A model generated the notes under the pieces. The model had not been told where the DNA came from. It did no database searches and saw only the letters and a list, made by a program, of their open reading frames with translations. The position numbers and the translations under genes were made by a program. A DNA stretch of 42,007 nucleotides from Betaproteobacteria bacterium. Lineage in GTDB: Bacteria > Pseudomonadota > Gammaproteobacteria > Burkholderiales > SG8-41. Positions within the stretch are counted from its first letter, which is position 1. Every line of letters starts with the position of its first letter. The DNA lies in contig JANXSE010000316.1 of assembly GCA_025356695.1 (NCBI GenBank), positions 1 through 42,007 on the forward strand. Reading direction: 5' to 3'. Shown one piece after another: positions 24,612 through 33,375 of the stretch.

Positions 24612-25598
24612 GTGGATACCCAAGTGCAAAAAATTCTGAGCCGTATGCTGGCGGGCGCTTTTGCGATCGCGGTATTTTCCGCGGCACTCGCCGCCGACGT
24701 GCCCTATCCGGCCAAAGTCGTGCGCATGATCCTGCCGTTTCCGCCGGGCGGGCCGACTGACATCCTCGGCCGTGTGGTCGGACAAAAACTCACCGAAAGT
24801 CTCGGTCAGCCCGTGGTGATCGACAACCGGCCGGGGGCGGGCGGCAACGTCGGCACCGATTACGCCTCGAAACAGGCGCCCGATGGTTATACGATTGTGC
24901 TGGTATCACCGGCGCTCGCCATCAGTCCCAGTCTGTATAAAAAACTCGGCTACGATCCGGTGAAGGATCTGACGATGGTGTCGCTGGTGGCGCAGATACC
25001 CAATGTGCTGCTGGTGCATCCGAGCGTACCGGCGAAAACGCTCAAGGATTTCGTGCAGCTCGCGCGCGGCAATCCGGGTACACTCAATTTCGGTTCGGGC
25101 GGTGTGGGCACGGGCCAGCATCTGGCCGGTGAAATGCTCAACGTGCTGACGAAAACGAAGCTGGTGCACGTGCCGTATAAAGGCTCGAACCAGGCGATGA
25201 TGGGCATGATCGGCGGCCAGATCGAAATGGTGGTGATCGGCATTCCGTCGGCGGTGCAGCAGGTGCAGGCCGGGCGCGTGCGCGCGCTGGCGGTGCTGGC
25301 TGGAGAACGCTCGCCGATACTGCCGAATGTGCCGACCTCGAAAGAGGCGGGCTTCGCCGGTTTCGAAGTGCTGAGCTGGTACGGCATCGCGGCACCGGCG
25401 GGCACGCCGCGCGAAATCGTCGCGCGCCTGAATGCGGAGCTGACGAAAATCATGAAGTCGCCCGACGGCCGCGAACGTCTCACCGCTGTCGGCTTCGATC
25501 CGGCCTTCAGCACACCGGAACACTTTGCCGAGTTTCTGCAGTCCGAGATCGCGCGCTATGCGAAGGTCGTCAAAGCCGCCGGCATTCAACCCGAATAA
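24612..25598 (+). CDS. Bug/TctC binding protein
   Basis: A 328-residue Bug-family periplasmic protein. The signal peptide ends near ALA/ADVPYP. Landmarks are PFPPGGPTDILGR, DNRPGAGGNVG, HVPYKGSNQAMMGMIGGQ and NVPTSKEAG. The start is uncertain: GTG 24612 gives this length, and GTG 24624 is four codons shorter and fits a signal peptide equally well. It lies 45 bases after the second oxidoreductase and 23 bases before another Bug gene. Confidence 0.9.
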   Translation: MDTQVQKILSRMLAGAFAIAVFSAALAADVPYPAKVVRMILPFPPGGPTDILGRVVGQKLTESLGQPVVIDNRPGAGGNVGTDYASKQAPDGYTIVLVSPALAISPSLYKKLGYDPVKDLTMVSLVAQIPNVLLVHPSVPAKTLKDFVQLARGNPGTLNFGSGGVGTGQHLAGEMLNVLTKTKLVHVPYKGSNQAMMGMIGGQIEMVVIGIPSAVQQVQAGRVRALAVLAGERSPILPNVPTSKEAGFAGFEVLSWYGIAAPAGTPREIVARLNAELTKIMKSPDGRERLTAVGFDPAFSTPEHFAEFLQSEIARYAKVVKAAGIQPE

Positions 25599-25621
25599 TT
25601 TTTCAGCACACGAGGCGCAAT

Positions 25622-26596
25622 ATGAAAAACCTTTTCAAATACACATTGATGGCCGCCGCGGCAGTGGCGACAGGCAACGCGGCAAACGCGGCCGACGCGC
25701 CGTATCCGAGCAAGGCGGTACGCATGATCGTGCCGTTCGCACCGGGCGGCCCGACCGATGTGATCGCGCGCGTGGTGGCGGCGAAACTGTCGGAGGCGTG
25801 GAGCAACCAGGTGGTGGTCGACAATCGCGCCGGTGCCGGCGGCAACATCGGCATGGGCCTTGCTGCGACGTCGCCGGCCGACGGTTACACCATCGCGGTG
25901 GTGAGTTCGAGCTATGTGGTGAACCCGACGCTCTACGCGAAGATTCCCTACGACCCCTACAAGAGCTTTGTGCCAGTGACGAATATCGCCGCCTCGCCCA
26001 ATGTGTTTGTTTCGCACCCGTCGGTGCCGGCGAAGACCATGCAGGATCTGGTCTCGGTGATTCAGAAAGACAACAAGAAATACAGCATCGGCACGCCGGG
26101 TGTCGGCACCACGCCGGACCTGTCGGCGGAACTCTTCAAGATGACCGCCAAACTCGATCTGGTGCGCGTGCCTTTCGGCGGCGCCGGCCCGGCGGTGGCT
26201 TCGGTGATCGGCAATCAGGTGCAACTCGGCTGCGTGGCGATGCCGCCGGCAACGCAACACATACTCGGCGGACGCTTGCGCGGACTCGCGGTGACGAGTG
26301 CGAAACGTTCTTCGGCGCTGCCCGATGTGCCGACCATGGCGGAGTCCGGCTTCAAGGGTCAGGAGGCCGACACGCTGCAGGGCGTGTTCGTGCCGGCCGG
26401 CACGTCCAAAGCGATCGTCAATAAAATCGCCGCCGACATCAAACGCCTGATGGCGCAGGCCGAGACCAAACAGCGCGTGCAGGAACTCGGCTTCGACATC
26501 GTCGCCAGCACGCCGGAGGAATTTACGGCGCAGGTGAAAAGCGAAATCGAGAAGTGGGGCAAGGTGATCAAGGCGTCCGGTCTTAAGGCGGAATAG
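25622..26596 (+). CDS. Bug/TctC binding protein
   Basis: A 324-residue Bug-family protein with a signal peptide of about 23 residues (NAANA/ADAPYP). Landmarks are PFAPGGPTDVIAR, DNRAGAGGNIG and DVPTMAESG. The usual HVPYKG is changed to RVPFGGAGPAVASVIGNQ, so the pocket differs from its neighbours. It ends three bases before the D-tartrate-dehydratase-like gene, which is strong positional evidence that they share a transcript and perhaps a substrate. Confidence 0.92.
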   Translation: MKNLFKYTLMAAAAVATGNAANAADAPYPSKAVRMIVPFAPGGPTDVIARVVAAKLSEAWSNQVVVDNRAGAGGNIGMGLAATSPADGYTIAVVSSSYVVNPTLYAKIPYDPYKSFVPVTNIAASPNVFVSHPSVPAKTMQDLVSVIQKDNKKYSIGTPGVGTTPDLSAELFKMTAKLDLVRVPFGGAGPAVASVIGNQVQLGCVAMPPATQHILGGRLRGLAVTSAKRSSALPDVPTMAESGFKGQEADTLQGVFVPAGTSKAIVNKIAADIKRLMAQAETKQRVQELGFDIVASTPEEFTAQVKSEIEKWGKVIKASGLKAE

Positions 26597-26599
26597 GCG

Positions 26600-27769
26600 A
26601 TGCGCATTACTGCAATCCGCGAGGTCGCGGTTCCTATCAATTCGACCATCAGCAACGCGGTGTTCGATTTTTCCGAAATGACGACCTCGGTGGTGGCGGT
26701 GATCACCGACGTCATCCGCGACGGCAAGCCGGTCGCCGGTTTCGCCTTCAACTCGACCGGTCGTTACGCCTGCGGCGCGCAGATGCGCGACCGTTTCATT
26801 CCGCGCATCCTGAAGGCGAAACCCGAGTCGCTGTTGAACGAAGCGGGCGACAATCTCGATCCGGCGAAGATACTCGCCGCGATGATGCAACGCGAGAAAC
26901 CGGGCGGGCACACCGAGCGTTCGGTCGCCATCGGCACCATTGAAGTGGCGTGCTGGGACGCGGTGGCGAAGATCGCCGGCAAGCCGCTGCACGCAGTGCT
27001 GGCCGAAAAATTCAGCGACGGAAAAATTCTCGACAAGGTGCAGTGCTACGTCGGCGGCGGCTGGTACTCGCCGGGCAAGGGTATTCCGGAACTCGAAGAC
27101 GAAATCCGCAAGCGCCTCGACGAGGGTTATACGACCATGAAGATCAAAGTCGGCGGCATGACGATCCCTGAGGACGTCAGACGCGTCGAGGCCGGCATCA
27201 AGGTGGTCGGTTCGAGCGACCGCCTCGCCGTCGATGCGAATGCCGGATTCAATCGCCTGCGCTCGCTGCAGTATGCGCAGGCGCTGAAGGATTTCAAATT
27301 GCGCTGGTTCGAGGAGCCGACCGATCCGCTTGACTATGCATTGCTGGCGGATTTTGCTTCGATCTACGATTCGCCGATAGGCACCGGCGAAAACTTGTTT
27401 TCCACCGGCGACATTGAAAACCTCGTGCGCTTTGGCGGCATGCGCGAAGACCGCGACATCATCCAGATCGACGTGCCGCAGTCGTACGGCATCACGCAGT
27501 TTTCACGCACGCTTGAGATGCTGAAGCGCCACAAGTGGCAGCGCAGCTCGATTTTCCCGCATGGCGGCAACCAGATGACGCTGCACATCGTCGGCGGCTT
27601 TGGCCTCGGCGGCTGCGAGGCCTACCCGGATGTGTTCGGCGTGTTCGCCGGTTTTGCCGACGAGGCGAAGGTGGAAAACGGCTGGCTCAAGCTGCCGGAT
27701 CGGCCCGGCATCGGCTTCGAGGCGCAGAACGCGCTGTATGCGGTGATGAAAGAACTGGTTTCGGCGTAG
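26600..27769 (+). CDS. tarD: Enolase-superfamily dehydratase, D(-)-tartrate-dehydratase-like
   Basis: A 389-residue mandelate-racemase/muconate-lactonizing enzyme family protein. The catalytic K-x-K motif is KIKVGG (K181, K183). Metal ligands are D212 (VDANAG), E238 or E239 (FEEP) and E264 (GEN), and the His base is H321 (FPHGGNQM). Length, these residues and segments such as MTTSVVAVITDV, LLNEAGDNLDP, EKPGGHTERSVA and GLGGCEAYPD closely resemble the characterised Bradyrhizobium D-tartrate dehydratase as I recall it. The reaction would be D-tartrate to oxaloacetate plus water in the cytoplasm. The Bug gene three bases upstream may bind the same or a similar hydroxy-diacid. A related sugar-acid substrate remains possible. 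Confidence 0.8.
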   Translation: MRITAIREVAVPINSTISNAVFDFSEMTTSVVAVITDVIRDGKPVAGFAFNSTGRYACGAQMRDRFIPRILKAKPESLLNEAGDNLDPAKILAAMMQREKPGGHTERSVAIGTIEVACWDAVAKIAGKPLHAVLAEKFSDGKILDKVQCYVGGGWYSPGKGIPELEDEIRKRLDEGYTTMKIKVGGMTIPEDVRRVEAGIKVVGSSDRLAVDANAGFNRLRSLQYAQALKDFKLRWFEEPTDPLDYALLADFASIYDSPIGTGENLFSTGDIENLVRFGGMREDRDIIQIDVPQSYGITQFSRTLEMLKRHKWQRSSIFPHGGNQMTLHIVGGFGLGGCEAYPDVFGVFAGFADEAKVENGWLKLPDRPGIGFEAQNALYAVMKELVSA

Positions 27770-27814
27770 CACAATGTTCGCGCGGCACGAACCGGCAGCG
27801 ATGAATCGAGCGTC

Positions 27815-28834
27815 ATGACCCCGCTGCTTTCTGTTTTCATGCCGACGTACAACGGTGCTGCATTCGTGCGCGAGGCGCTCGAATCGGTGATCGACAACGG
27901 TTTTCCTGATTTCGAAATCGTCGTCGTCGACGATGCATCGACCGACGACACGGTGGCCGTGGTCGAGTCGCTCGGCCATCCGGCCTTACGCATCGTTAAA
28001 CAACCGAAAAATCTCGGCGTCGGTATTACGCGCCAGCGCGCCATCAGCCTGCTGCGCGGCCGCCACGTTGCATTGCTCGACCAGGACGACATTGCCGTGG
28101 CCGGGCGCTTCGAGCGGCAGGTGGCGCGGCTGGAAGCAGCCGGCGGTCCGGACATCATCGGCGGTGCCATCGAACGTTTCGGTGAGGATAAACGGCTGGG
28201 CACCGTGAGCTATCCGCAGAGCGATGCCGCCATCAAATCGATGCTGCTCTTCACCTCGCCCATCATCAATCCGGCGGCCTGCATGAAGCTCGCGCTGTTT
28301 CGCCAGCGCCGCATCGACTACAGGCCGGAGACCGGCCCCGGTGCCGACTACGCGCTGTGGGTCGATGGCATGCGCGCTGGCCTGCGCTTTGAAAACCTGC
28401 CGCAGGTCGTGACGCGTTACCGCCGGCATACCAAATCGTATACGGCCAGCGCTTACGGCAGCGTCGCCGGCCACATGCACGACATCCGCGCGCAGGTCAT
28501 CGCGCATTATTTTCCGGCGATGGCGGTTGAGGCGCGCGCGGCGCTTGCCAATGCCTTGTCCGGACGCATTGCCAGCCGGCAGGGCTGGGCGGTGAGTGCG
28601 TCGGCATTGGCGCACGCGGCCAAACTGGCGCCGGCCGTGCCGGGCATCGATGTGGCCGACATGCTTGAAAGGCTGGCTGTGCAGCTGCTCAATTTCATCG
28701 TGCGCGGTCTCGAAGTCCGCGCCACTGATTTTGCAATGCTTGAAGCGTTGACCGAGCGGGACGACCATTTCGAACAATGGCGCGCACTGAACGGCGGCGC
28801 GCTCGATCAGCGCATCATGGCGTTGTTCGGCTGA
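27815..28834 (+). CDS. Family 2 glycosyltransferase
   Basis: A 339-residue GT2 (GT-A fold) glycosyltransferase. The nucleotide-sugar-binding VVVDDASTDDT is at about 36-46 and the metal-binding DQDD at 89-92, with GADYALWVDGM in the acceptor region. No membrane segment is present, so it is probably cytoplasmic or membrane-associated, acting in glycan or lipopolysaccharide side-chain assembly. It stands alone between a dehydratase and a Bug gene, with no other polysaccharide genes nearby. The last 100 residues match no domain I recognise. Confidence 0.85.
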   Translation: MTPLLSVFMPTYNGAAFVREALESVIDNGFPDFEIVVVDDASTDDTVAVVESLGHPALRIVKQPKNLGVGITRQRAISLLRGRHVALLDQDDIAVAGRFERQVARLEAAGGPDIIGGAIERFGEDKRLGTVSYPQSDAAIKSMLLFTSPIINPAACMKLALFRQRRIDYRPETGPGADYALWVDGMRAGLRFENLPQVVTRYRRHTKSYTASAYGSVAGHMHDIRAQVIAHYFPAMAVEARAALANALSGRIASRQGWAVSASALAHAAKLAPAVPGIDVADMLERLAVQLLNFIVRGLEVRATDFAMLEALTERDDHFEQWRALNGGALDQRIMALFG

Positions 28835-28856
28835 TACGGGCATTGACGGGGAAGGT

Positions 28857-29837
28857 ATGAAGACTCTGAATATTTTTGCGGCATCCGCGGGCGGCACTTT
28901 GCTGTGCATCTGTTCTGCGCATGCAGTTGCGCAGACTTATCCATCCAAACCCATCCGCGTCATCATCGGTTTCACTGCCGGCAGCAACAGCGATTCACTG
29001 GCGCGGCCGCTGGCGCGCAAACTCTCCGAGGCCATCGGGCAGCAGGTCATCATCGACAACCGGCCCGGCGCCTCGGGTAATATTGCGATGGAGCTTGTCG
29101 CGCGCGCGGCACCCGACGGCTACACTATCTTCAGCGGCCCCGGCTCTTCGATCACGACCAATCCGCACATGCAGGAAAAGATGGCGATCGACGTCATGCG
29201 CGATCTGGTGCCGGTGGCGCCGATGGGCCAGTTCTCAACGGTGCTGGTGGTGCATCCGTCGATGCCGGTGAAAACAGTGGCCGATCTCGTAGCGCTGGCG
29301 AAGCAGAAGCCGGGTGTGATCAGCTACGGTTCACCGGGCCACGGCACCGGCTTTCATCTCGGCACCGAGTTGTTTCGCGTGCGTGCCGGCATCCGCATCA
29401 CCCACGTGCCTTATGCCTCGAACAGCCCGATGCTCGCCGACATGATCGGCGGCCGCATCGATATGATGATCTTCTCCATCATCGTCATGGCGCCGCATGT
29501 GAAGGCCGGCAAGCTGCGCGCGCTCGCCACTACCGGCAAGACGCGTTCCGAGGTCATGCCCGATCTGCCGACGGTGGCCGAGGCGGGCGTGCGCGATTAC
29601 GAATACACGGGTTTTCACGGCCTTTTCGCGCCCGCCGCCACACCGCGCGAGGTTGTCGAGAAACTCAACGCCATGATCGTCAAGGTGCTGGCGACGTCGG
29701 AGATGCGCGATTACTACGCCACGCAGAACGTCGAGGTGCTGTTGATGAATCCGGTGGAGTTTGCGGCCAAGGTGCGGCGCGATCACGATACCTGGGGCAA
29801 GTTGATTCGCGACGAAGGGCTGAAGAGCGCGAACTGA
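28857..29837 (+). CDS. Bug/TctC binding protein
   Basis: A 326-residue Bug-family periplasmic protein with a signal peptide of about 25 residues (AVA/QTYPS). The first ligand loop is unusual (GFTAGSNSDSLARPL instead of P-F-x-P-G-G-x-x-D). HVPYASNSPMLADMIGGR replaces the common HVPYKG form, and DLPTVAEAG is conserved. These changes imply a ligand unlike those of the other copies. A GC-rich hairpin follows the stop. Confidence 0.91.
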   Translation: MKTLNIFAASAGGTLLCICSAHAVAQTYPSKPIRVIIGFTAGSNSDSLARPLARKLSEAIGQQVIIDNRPGASGNIAMELVARAAPDGYTIFSGPGSSITTNPHMQEKMAIDVMRDLVPVAPMGQFSTVLVVHPSMPVKTVADLVALAKQKPGVISYGSPGHGTGFHLGTELFRVRAGIRITHVPYASNSPMLADMIGGRIDMMIFSIIVMAPHVKAGKLRALATTGKTRSEVMPDLPTVAEAGVRDYEYTGFHGLFAPAATPREVVEKLNAMIVKVLATSEMRDYYATQNVEVLLMNPVEFAAKVRRDHDTWGKLIRDEGLKSAN

Positions 29838-29840
29838 GAC

Positions 29841-29856
29841 TCCGGCCGGCGCCGGA
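29841..29856 (+). terminator. Short GC-rich hairpin after the Bug gene
   Basis: TCCGGC (29841-29846) pairs with GCCGGA (29851-29856) around CGGC, followed by ATTTGT. It sits between convergent genes and could act as a weak terminator. Confidence 0.4.
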
Positions 29857-29867
29857 ATTTGTCTGCG

Positions 29868-30674
29868 TTATTCCTTATCAACTGCGCCGCGCAATCCTGT
29901 CCGTTGCGCCGCGCGTGCAACCAGTCCGTCGGCTTTCGCTTCTTCGACGAATGCGTTGACGAAAGCCATCGCCTGTTCGCGGCCTTTCGGAATCGCGATC
30001 GACAAATGCTCAAGACCCCAGCGACCGTCGATAACGCGCGAACCGGGCAATTTTCCGGACATCTCGTAGAGATTGGCCTTGTTGGTCGTATACGCGTCGA
30101 TGCGGTGCTGCGACAGCATTTCGATTGCCGTGTCGAGCGTCGCAGCGGGCACCACCGTTGCATTCTTCAATGCGTGCGCCAGTTCGCGGTTGGTGGTGCC
30201 GCCTTCGGTCACGCCGATGCGGATGCCGGGCCGGTCGATATCGGTGATCGTGGTGACCGGGGAGCCGGGCAGAACCAGATAGCCGAGTTCGATCAGCAGC
30301 ACCGGTGGCGTCCACCCGAATTCCTGCTTGCGGGCGGGAGATGCGTTGGCGAACGCCATGTCCACTCGGCCGGCTTTCAGAGCTTCGAGAACTTCTGCAA
30401 TGCGCTGGAATTCGACCTGCTCGTACGGCACGCCCAGACGCGCGGCCAGAGACTGGCCGAGTTCGATCGTGATACCGCGGGCCTCGCCGGACACCGGGTC
30501 GCGGATCATCGAGAAGGGGCTGCCGGGGTAAACACCGACGCGCAGCTTGCCGGAGGGAGCGAGGGTTTGGCGTATTTCAGGTGACGGCGTCGTTTGCATG
30601 TTTGTGCAGGATGTCAGCAGCGATGCAGTAATTGCAATTAATGAGCAGCGGAATAGATGCAGTGCGATTTTCAT
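29868..30674 (-). CDS. Amino-acid-type (family 3) ABC substrate-binding lipoprotein
   Basis: A 268-residue periplasmic binding protein of the SBP_bac_3 family. The N-terminus carries a lipobox LLTSC (Cys23), so it is probably a lipoprotein anchored in a membrane. Family segments are GKLRVGVYPGSPFSM, GITIELGQSLAARLGV, LKAGRVDMAFAN and IRIGVTEGGTTNREL. No ABC permease or ATPase gene is adjacent, so it is an orphan binding protein whose partner is elsewhere. It follows the hydrolase gene at 30722 in the same direction with a 47-base gap and may be cotranscribed with it. Confidence 0.87.
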   Translation of the reverse strand: MKIALHLFRCSLIAITASLLTSCTNMQTTPSPEIRQTLAPSGKLRVGVYPGSPFSMIRDPVSGEARGITIELGQSLAARLGVPYEQVEFQRIAEVLEALKAGRVDMAFANASPARKQEFGWTPPVLLIELGYLVLPGSPVTTITDIDRPGIRIGVTEGGTTNRELAHALKNATVVPAATLDTAIEMLSQHRIDAYTTNKANLYEMSGKLPGSRVIDGRWGLEHLSIAIPKGREQAMAFVNAFVEEAKADGLVARAAQRTGLRGAVDKE

Positions 30675-30721
30675 ACCGGGTGGCCAGGTATTTAATTGCG
30701 CCTGCGCCTTACCTGATCAAG

Positions 30722-31933
30722 TCATCGTACGTTCTTCGCCACCCACCCGCCAAGAAACGCCGCCACCTCCAGATTGTTTTTCTCCAGCATCATCATGTGC
30801 CCGTTGCCGCGGATGCCGACTTCGGGCAGGCGCACGAATTGATGCTTGACGCCGGCCTGCGCGAGGAACTTCGAGGTGCAGTGGTCATAGGGCACGTGGT
30901 ACGATGATTCGCTGGTGACGATGAGTATGGGCACTTTTTTCAGATTGACGAGTTGCCGCGCCGGCGCTTCCTGCTGCCAGCAGCGCACGAGGCCTTCGCT
31001 GTCGGACTTGTCCTGCCGCGCCATGACGAGGTCTTTCGGTTCGGTGGCGGGTGGATCGAAGGTAAGCGGCATGCGTGTCACGCCCCAGGCGCGGCCGACG
31101 GGGCCGTCCTTGAACCATTCGGGTGCGCCGATCATGACGGCTTCGTAGAACGACGGACCGCTCGGTTCAATGGCGAGTACTGCTTTGACGAGTTCCGGCC
31201 GCAGATCAGCGATACCCCAGCCGAAGGGGCCGGATTGCGAGTGCGTGAGCAGAATCGACGGGCCGATCTTGTCGAGCAGCGCCGCACCGGCATTGCGGTT
31301 CAGATCTTCGAGCATGGTCAGATTGTTCATGTCTTCGACCTGCGAAGCGAAGAACTGGTCGAAGACGGCGTCGCCGGCGACACCCTTGCCCGGCCATTGC
31401 GTGTGCAGTTTGGCCTGCGGATACATGTTGGCTAGTTCGGGTGCGGTGAAACGCTCGGACATCGCCGCCGCGTTCGGGCGGCGTGTCGGGCCGTAGGCCT
31501 CGGTGAAATAGCCGGAACGCGCGCGGCCCGGTTGATCGACCACGTAAACGGCATAACCCTGGCGCAGAAAATATTCGGCCCAGCCCGGACGACCATCGGG
31601 AGTACCGAGGAAGTTGGTGCCGGTCTGGCCGCCGCCGTGGACCATGATGACTGGATATTTTTTCGTGCGCGCCTGCGGGATCTGGTACTGCACAAACATC
31701 TGGCCGACCATGATCTGGCCGTCTTTGGATGTGGCGTATTGGCCGTTGACGTAGAAGTAACCCTGCTTCGCGATGGACACCGGGCCGCTGAATTTGACCG
31801 GTTTGGGTTTGGCGATCGGCGGTTTTGCCGCTGGTTTTGCTTTGGCAGCCTCGGCGCCATATGCGGCGGGCATGGCGAAGGCAAACATGATCGAGGCCAG
31901 CAAGGACAGCGATAACGTGTTGGAACGGCGCAT
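30722..31933 (-). CDS. Exported alpha/beta hydrolase (esterase-like)
   Basis: A 403-residue alpha/beta-hydrolase with a signal peptide (core about 7-24, cleavage near AYGA/EAAKA), followed by an Ala/Lys/Pro-rich linker (28-46). The oxyanion region is MVHGGGQTG (98-105). The nucleophile is S232 in T-H-S-Q-S, a small-residue variant of G-x-S-x-G, and H379 (GNGHMMM) is a likely catalytic His. Length is above the usual 280-330 because of the linker and a long lid insertion (150-205). Likely a periplasmic ester or lactone hydrolase, substrate unknown. Divergent from the SoxC-like gene with a 128-base shared upstream region. Confidence 0.85.
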   Translation of the reverse strand: MRRSNTLSLSLLASIMFAFAMPAAYGAEAAKAKPAAKPPIAKPKPVKFSGPVSIAKQGYFYVNGQYATSKDGQIMVGQMFVQYQIPQARTKKYPVIMVHGGGQTGTNFLGTPDGRPGWAEYFLRQGYAVYVVDQPGRARSGYFTEAYGPTRRPNAAAMSERFTAPELANMYPQAKLHTQWPGKGVAGDAVFDQFFASQVEDMNNLTMLEDLNRNAGAALLDKIGPSILLTHSQSGPFGWGIADLRPELVKAVLAIEPSGPSFYEAVMIGAPEWFKDGPVGRAWGVTRMPLTFDPPATEPKDLVMARQDKSDSEGLVRCWQQEAPARQLVNLKKVPILIVTSESSYHVPYDHCTSKFLAQAGVKHQFVRLPEVGIRGNGHMMMLEKNNLEVAAFLGGWVAKNVR

Positions 31934-32061
31934 TGGTTTCTCCCCGTAAACGCGCGTGGCGGCTGCGCGCGAATTTCTATATGATGAAGCAGTGGCTGAA
32001 TTCTAGCGCGAATCAAACACAATAGCCGCGCAATAGCAGTGTTTTACACAGGGGAGGAAAC

Positions 32062-33375
32062 ATGAAATTACGCCGCGCATCCGCGCGCGCCGCCGTGCTT
32101 TCGGGCACGGCTGCCGCTGTCGACAAAGAACCCGGGTACGACCGCCGGAAATTTCTGCAGAACAGCCTTGGTGCCGCCGGTGCCTTGGCGGCGGCGGTGG
32201 CGGTACCGGCACGTGCCGCTGATCCGGTCGGCAAAGATTTCCCGGCGTGGTCCACCACGCCGGGTACGCCGATGCGCGCCTACGGCCAGCCGTCGAAGCA
32301 TGAAGACAAAGTGCTGCGCACGCTGACACCGAGCTACGGCGCGACCTCGCCGGGCACCGGCACCTCGCGCACGCCGCTGCAAACGCTCAACGGCGCGATT
32401 ACGCCGAGCGGTCTGCACTTCGAGCGCCATCACAACGGCGTGCCGGAGATCGATCCGGCACAGCACAAGCTGCTGATCCACGGCATGGTGAAAAAGCCGC
32501 TCGTCTTCACAGTGGCAAACCTGCTGCGTTATCCGATGGTGTCGCGCACCTGTTTTGTCGAATGCGCGGGCAACAGTTCGGCCAACACGCTGCCAAAACC
32601 GCCGCAGGCCAATTGTGCCGTGATCCACGGCTTGCTTTCGGGCAGCGAGTGGACCGGCGTTTCGCTCTCGCTGCTGCTGGATGAGGCGGGCGTTGAAGCC
32701 GGCGCGAAATGGTTTCTCGCCGAGGGTGCCGACTCCGCGGCGATGAGCCGCAGCGTGCTGCTCGACAAGGCCTATGACGACGCGATCATCGCGCTCTATC
32801 AAAATGGCGAGCGTATCCGTCCCGAGCAGGGTTACCCGATGCGACTTTTAGTGCCGGGTTATCAAGGCAACATGAACGTCAAATGGCTGCGCCGGCTCGA
32901 AGTTTCCGCCACGCCCATGCACACCAAGGACGAAACCTCGAAATACAGTTTGCTGCTGCGCGACGGTACGGCGCGCCAGTTCGATTTCGAACTCGGTGTG
33001 AAATCGCTGATCACACAGCCTTCGGGCGGCATGAACATGCCGGGTGCGGGGCTGCATGAAATTTCCGGCCTCGCGTGGTCGGGTGCGGGCCGTATTGTCA
33101 AAGCCGAAGTCTCGACCGACGGCGGCGCGAGCTGGCGCGAGGCGGTATTGCAGGGCCCGGTGCTGCCGAAGGCGCTGACGCGGTTCCGTCTGCCGTGGGA
33201 GTGGAGCGGCGCGCCGGCGCTGCTGCAAAGCCGCGCCACCGACGAAAAGGGCAATGTGCAGATGACGCGCGCGGCGTGGAACGCGATCTATTCGCCGTCC
33301 AACCGATACCACAACAACATGATCCAGACCTGGGCGGTCGATGCCAAAGGGAGCGTCAGCAATGTTTACCTCTAA
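32062..33375 (+). CDS. soxC: SoxC-like sulfite dehydrogenase, molybdopterin subunit
   Basis: A 437-residue periplasmic molybdenum-cofactor enzyme of the sulfite oxidase family. A twin-arginine signal (YDRRKFLQN, RR at 28-29) precedes a hydrophobic stretch ending at ARA near residue 52. The cofactor-binding Cys is C168 in FVECAGN. Downstream are the Moco domain (GSEWTGVSLSLLLDEAG, RLLVPGYQGNMNVKWLRRLEV) and a C-terminal dimerisation domain (VSTDGGASW). Length fits SoxC. The SoxD-like cytochrome gene overlaps its end. No soxXYZAB genes are in the window, so thiosulfate oxidation cannot be claimed; sulfite or sulfane-sulfur oxidation is the likely role. Confidence 0.87.
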   Translation: MKLRRASARAAVLSGTAAAVDKEPGYDRRKFLQNSLGAAGALAAAVAVPARAADPVGKDFPAWSTTPGTPMRAYGQPSKHEDKVLRTLTPSYGATSPGTGTSRTPLQTLNGAITPSGLHFERHHNGVPEIDPAQHKLLIHGMVKKPLVFTVANLLRYPMVSRTCFVECAGNSSANTLPKPPQANCAVIHGLLSGSEWTGVSLSLLLDEAGVEAGAKWFLAEGADSAAMSRSVLLDKAYDDAIIALYQNGERIRPEQGYPMRLLVPGYQGNMNVKWLRRLEVSATPMHTKDETSKYSLLLRDGTARQFDFELGVKSLITQPSGGMNMPGAGLHEISGLAWSGAGRIVKAEVSTDGGASWREAVLQGPVLPKALTRFRLPWEWSGAPALLQSRATDEKGNVQMTRAAWNAIYSPSNRYHNNMIQTWAVDAKGSVSNVYL

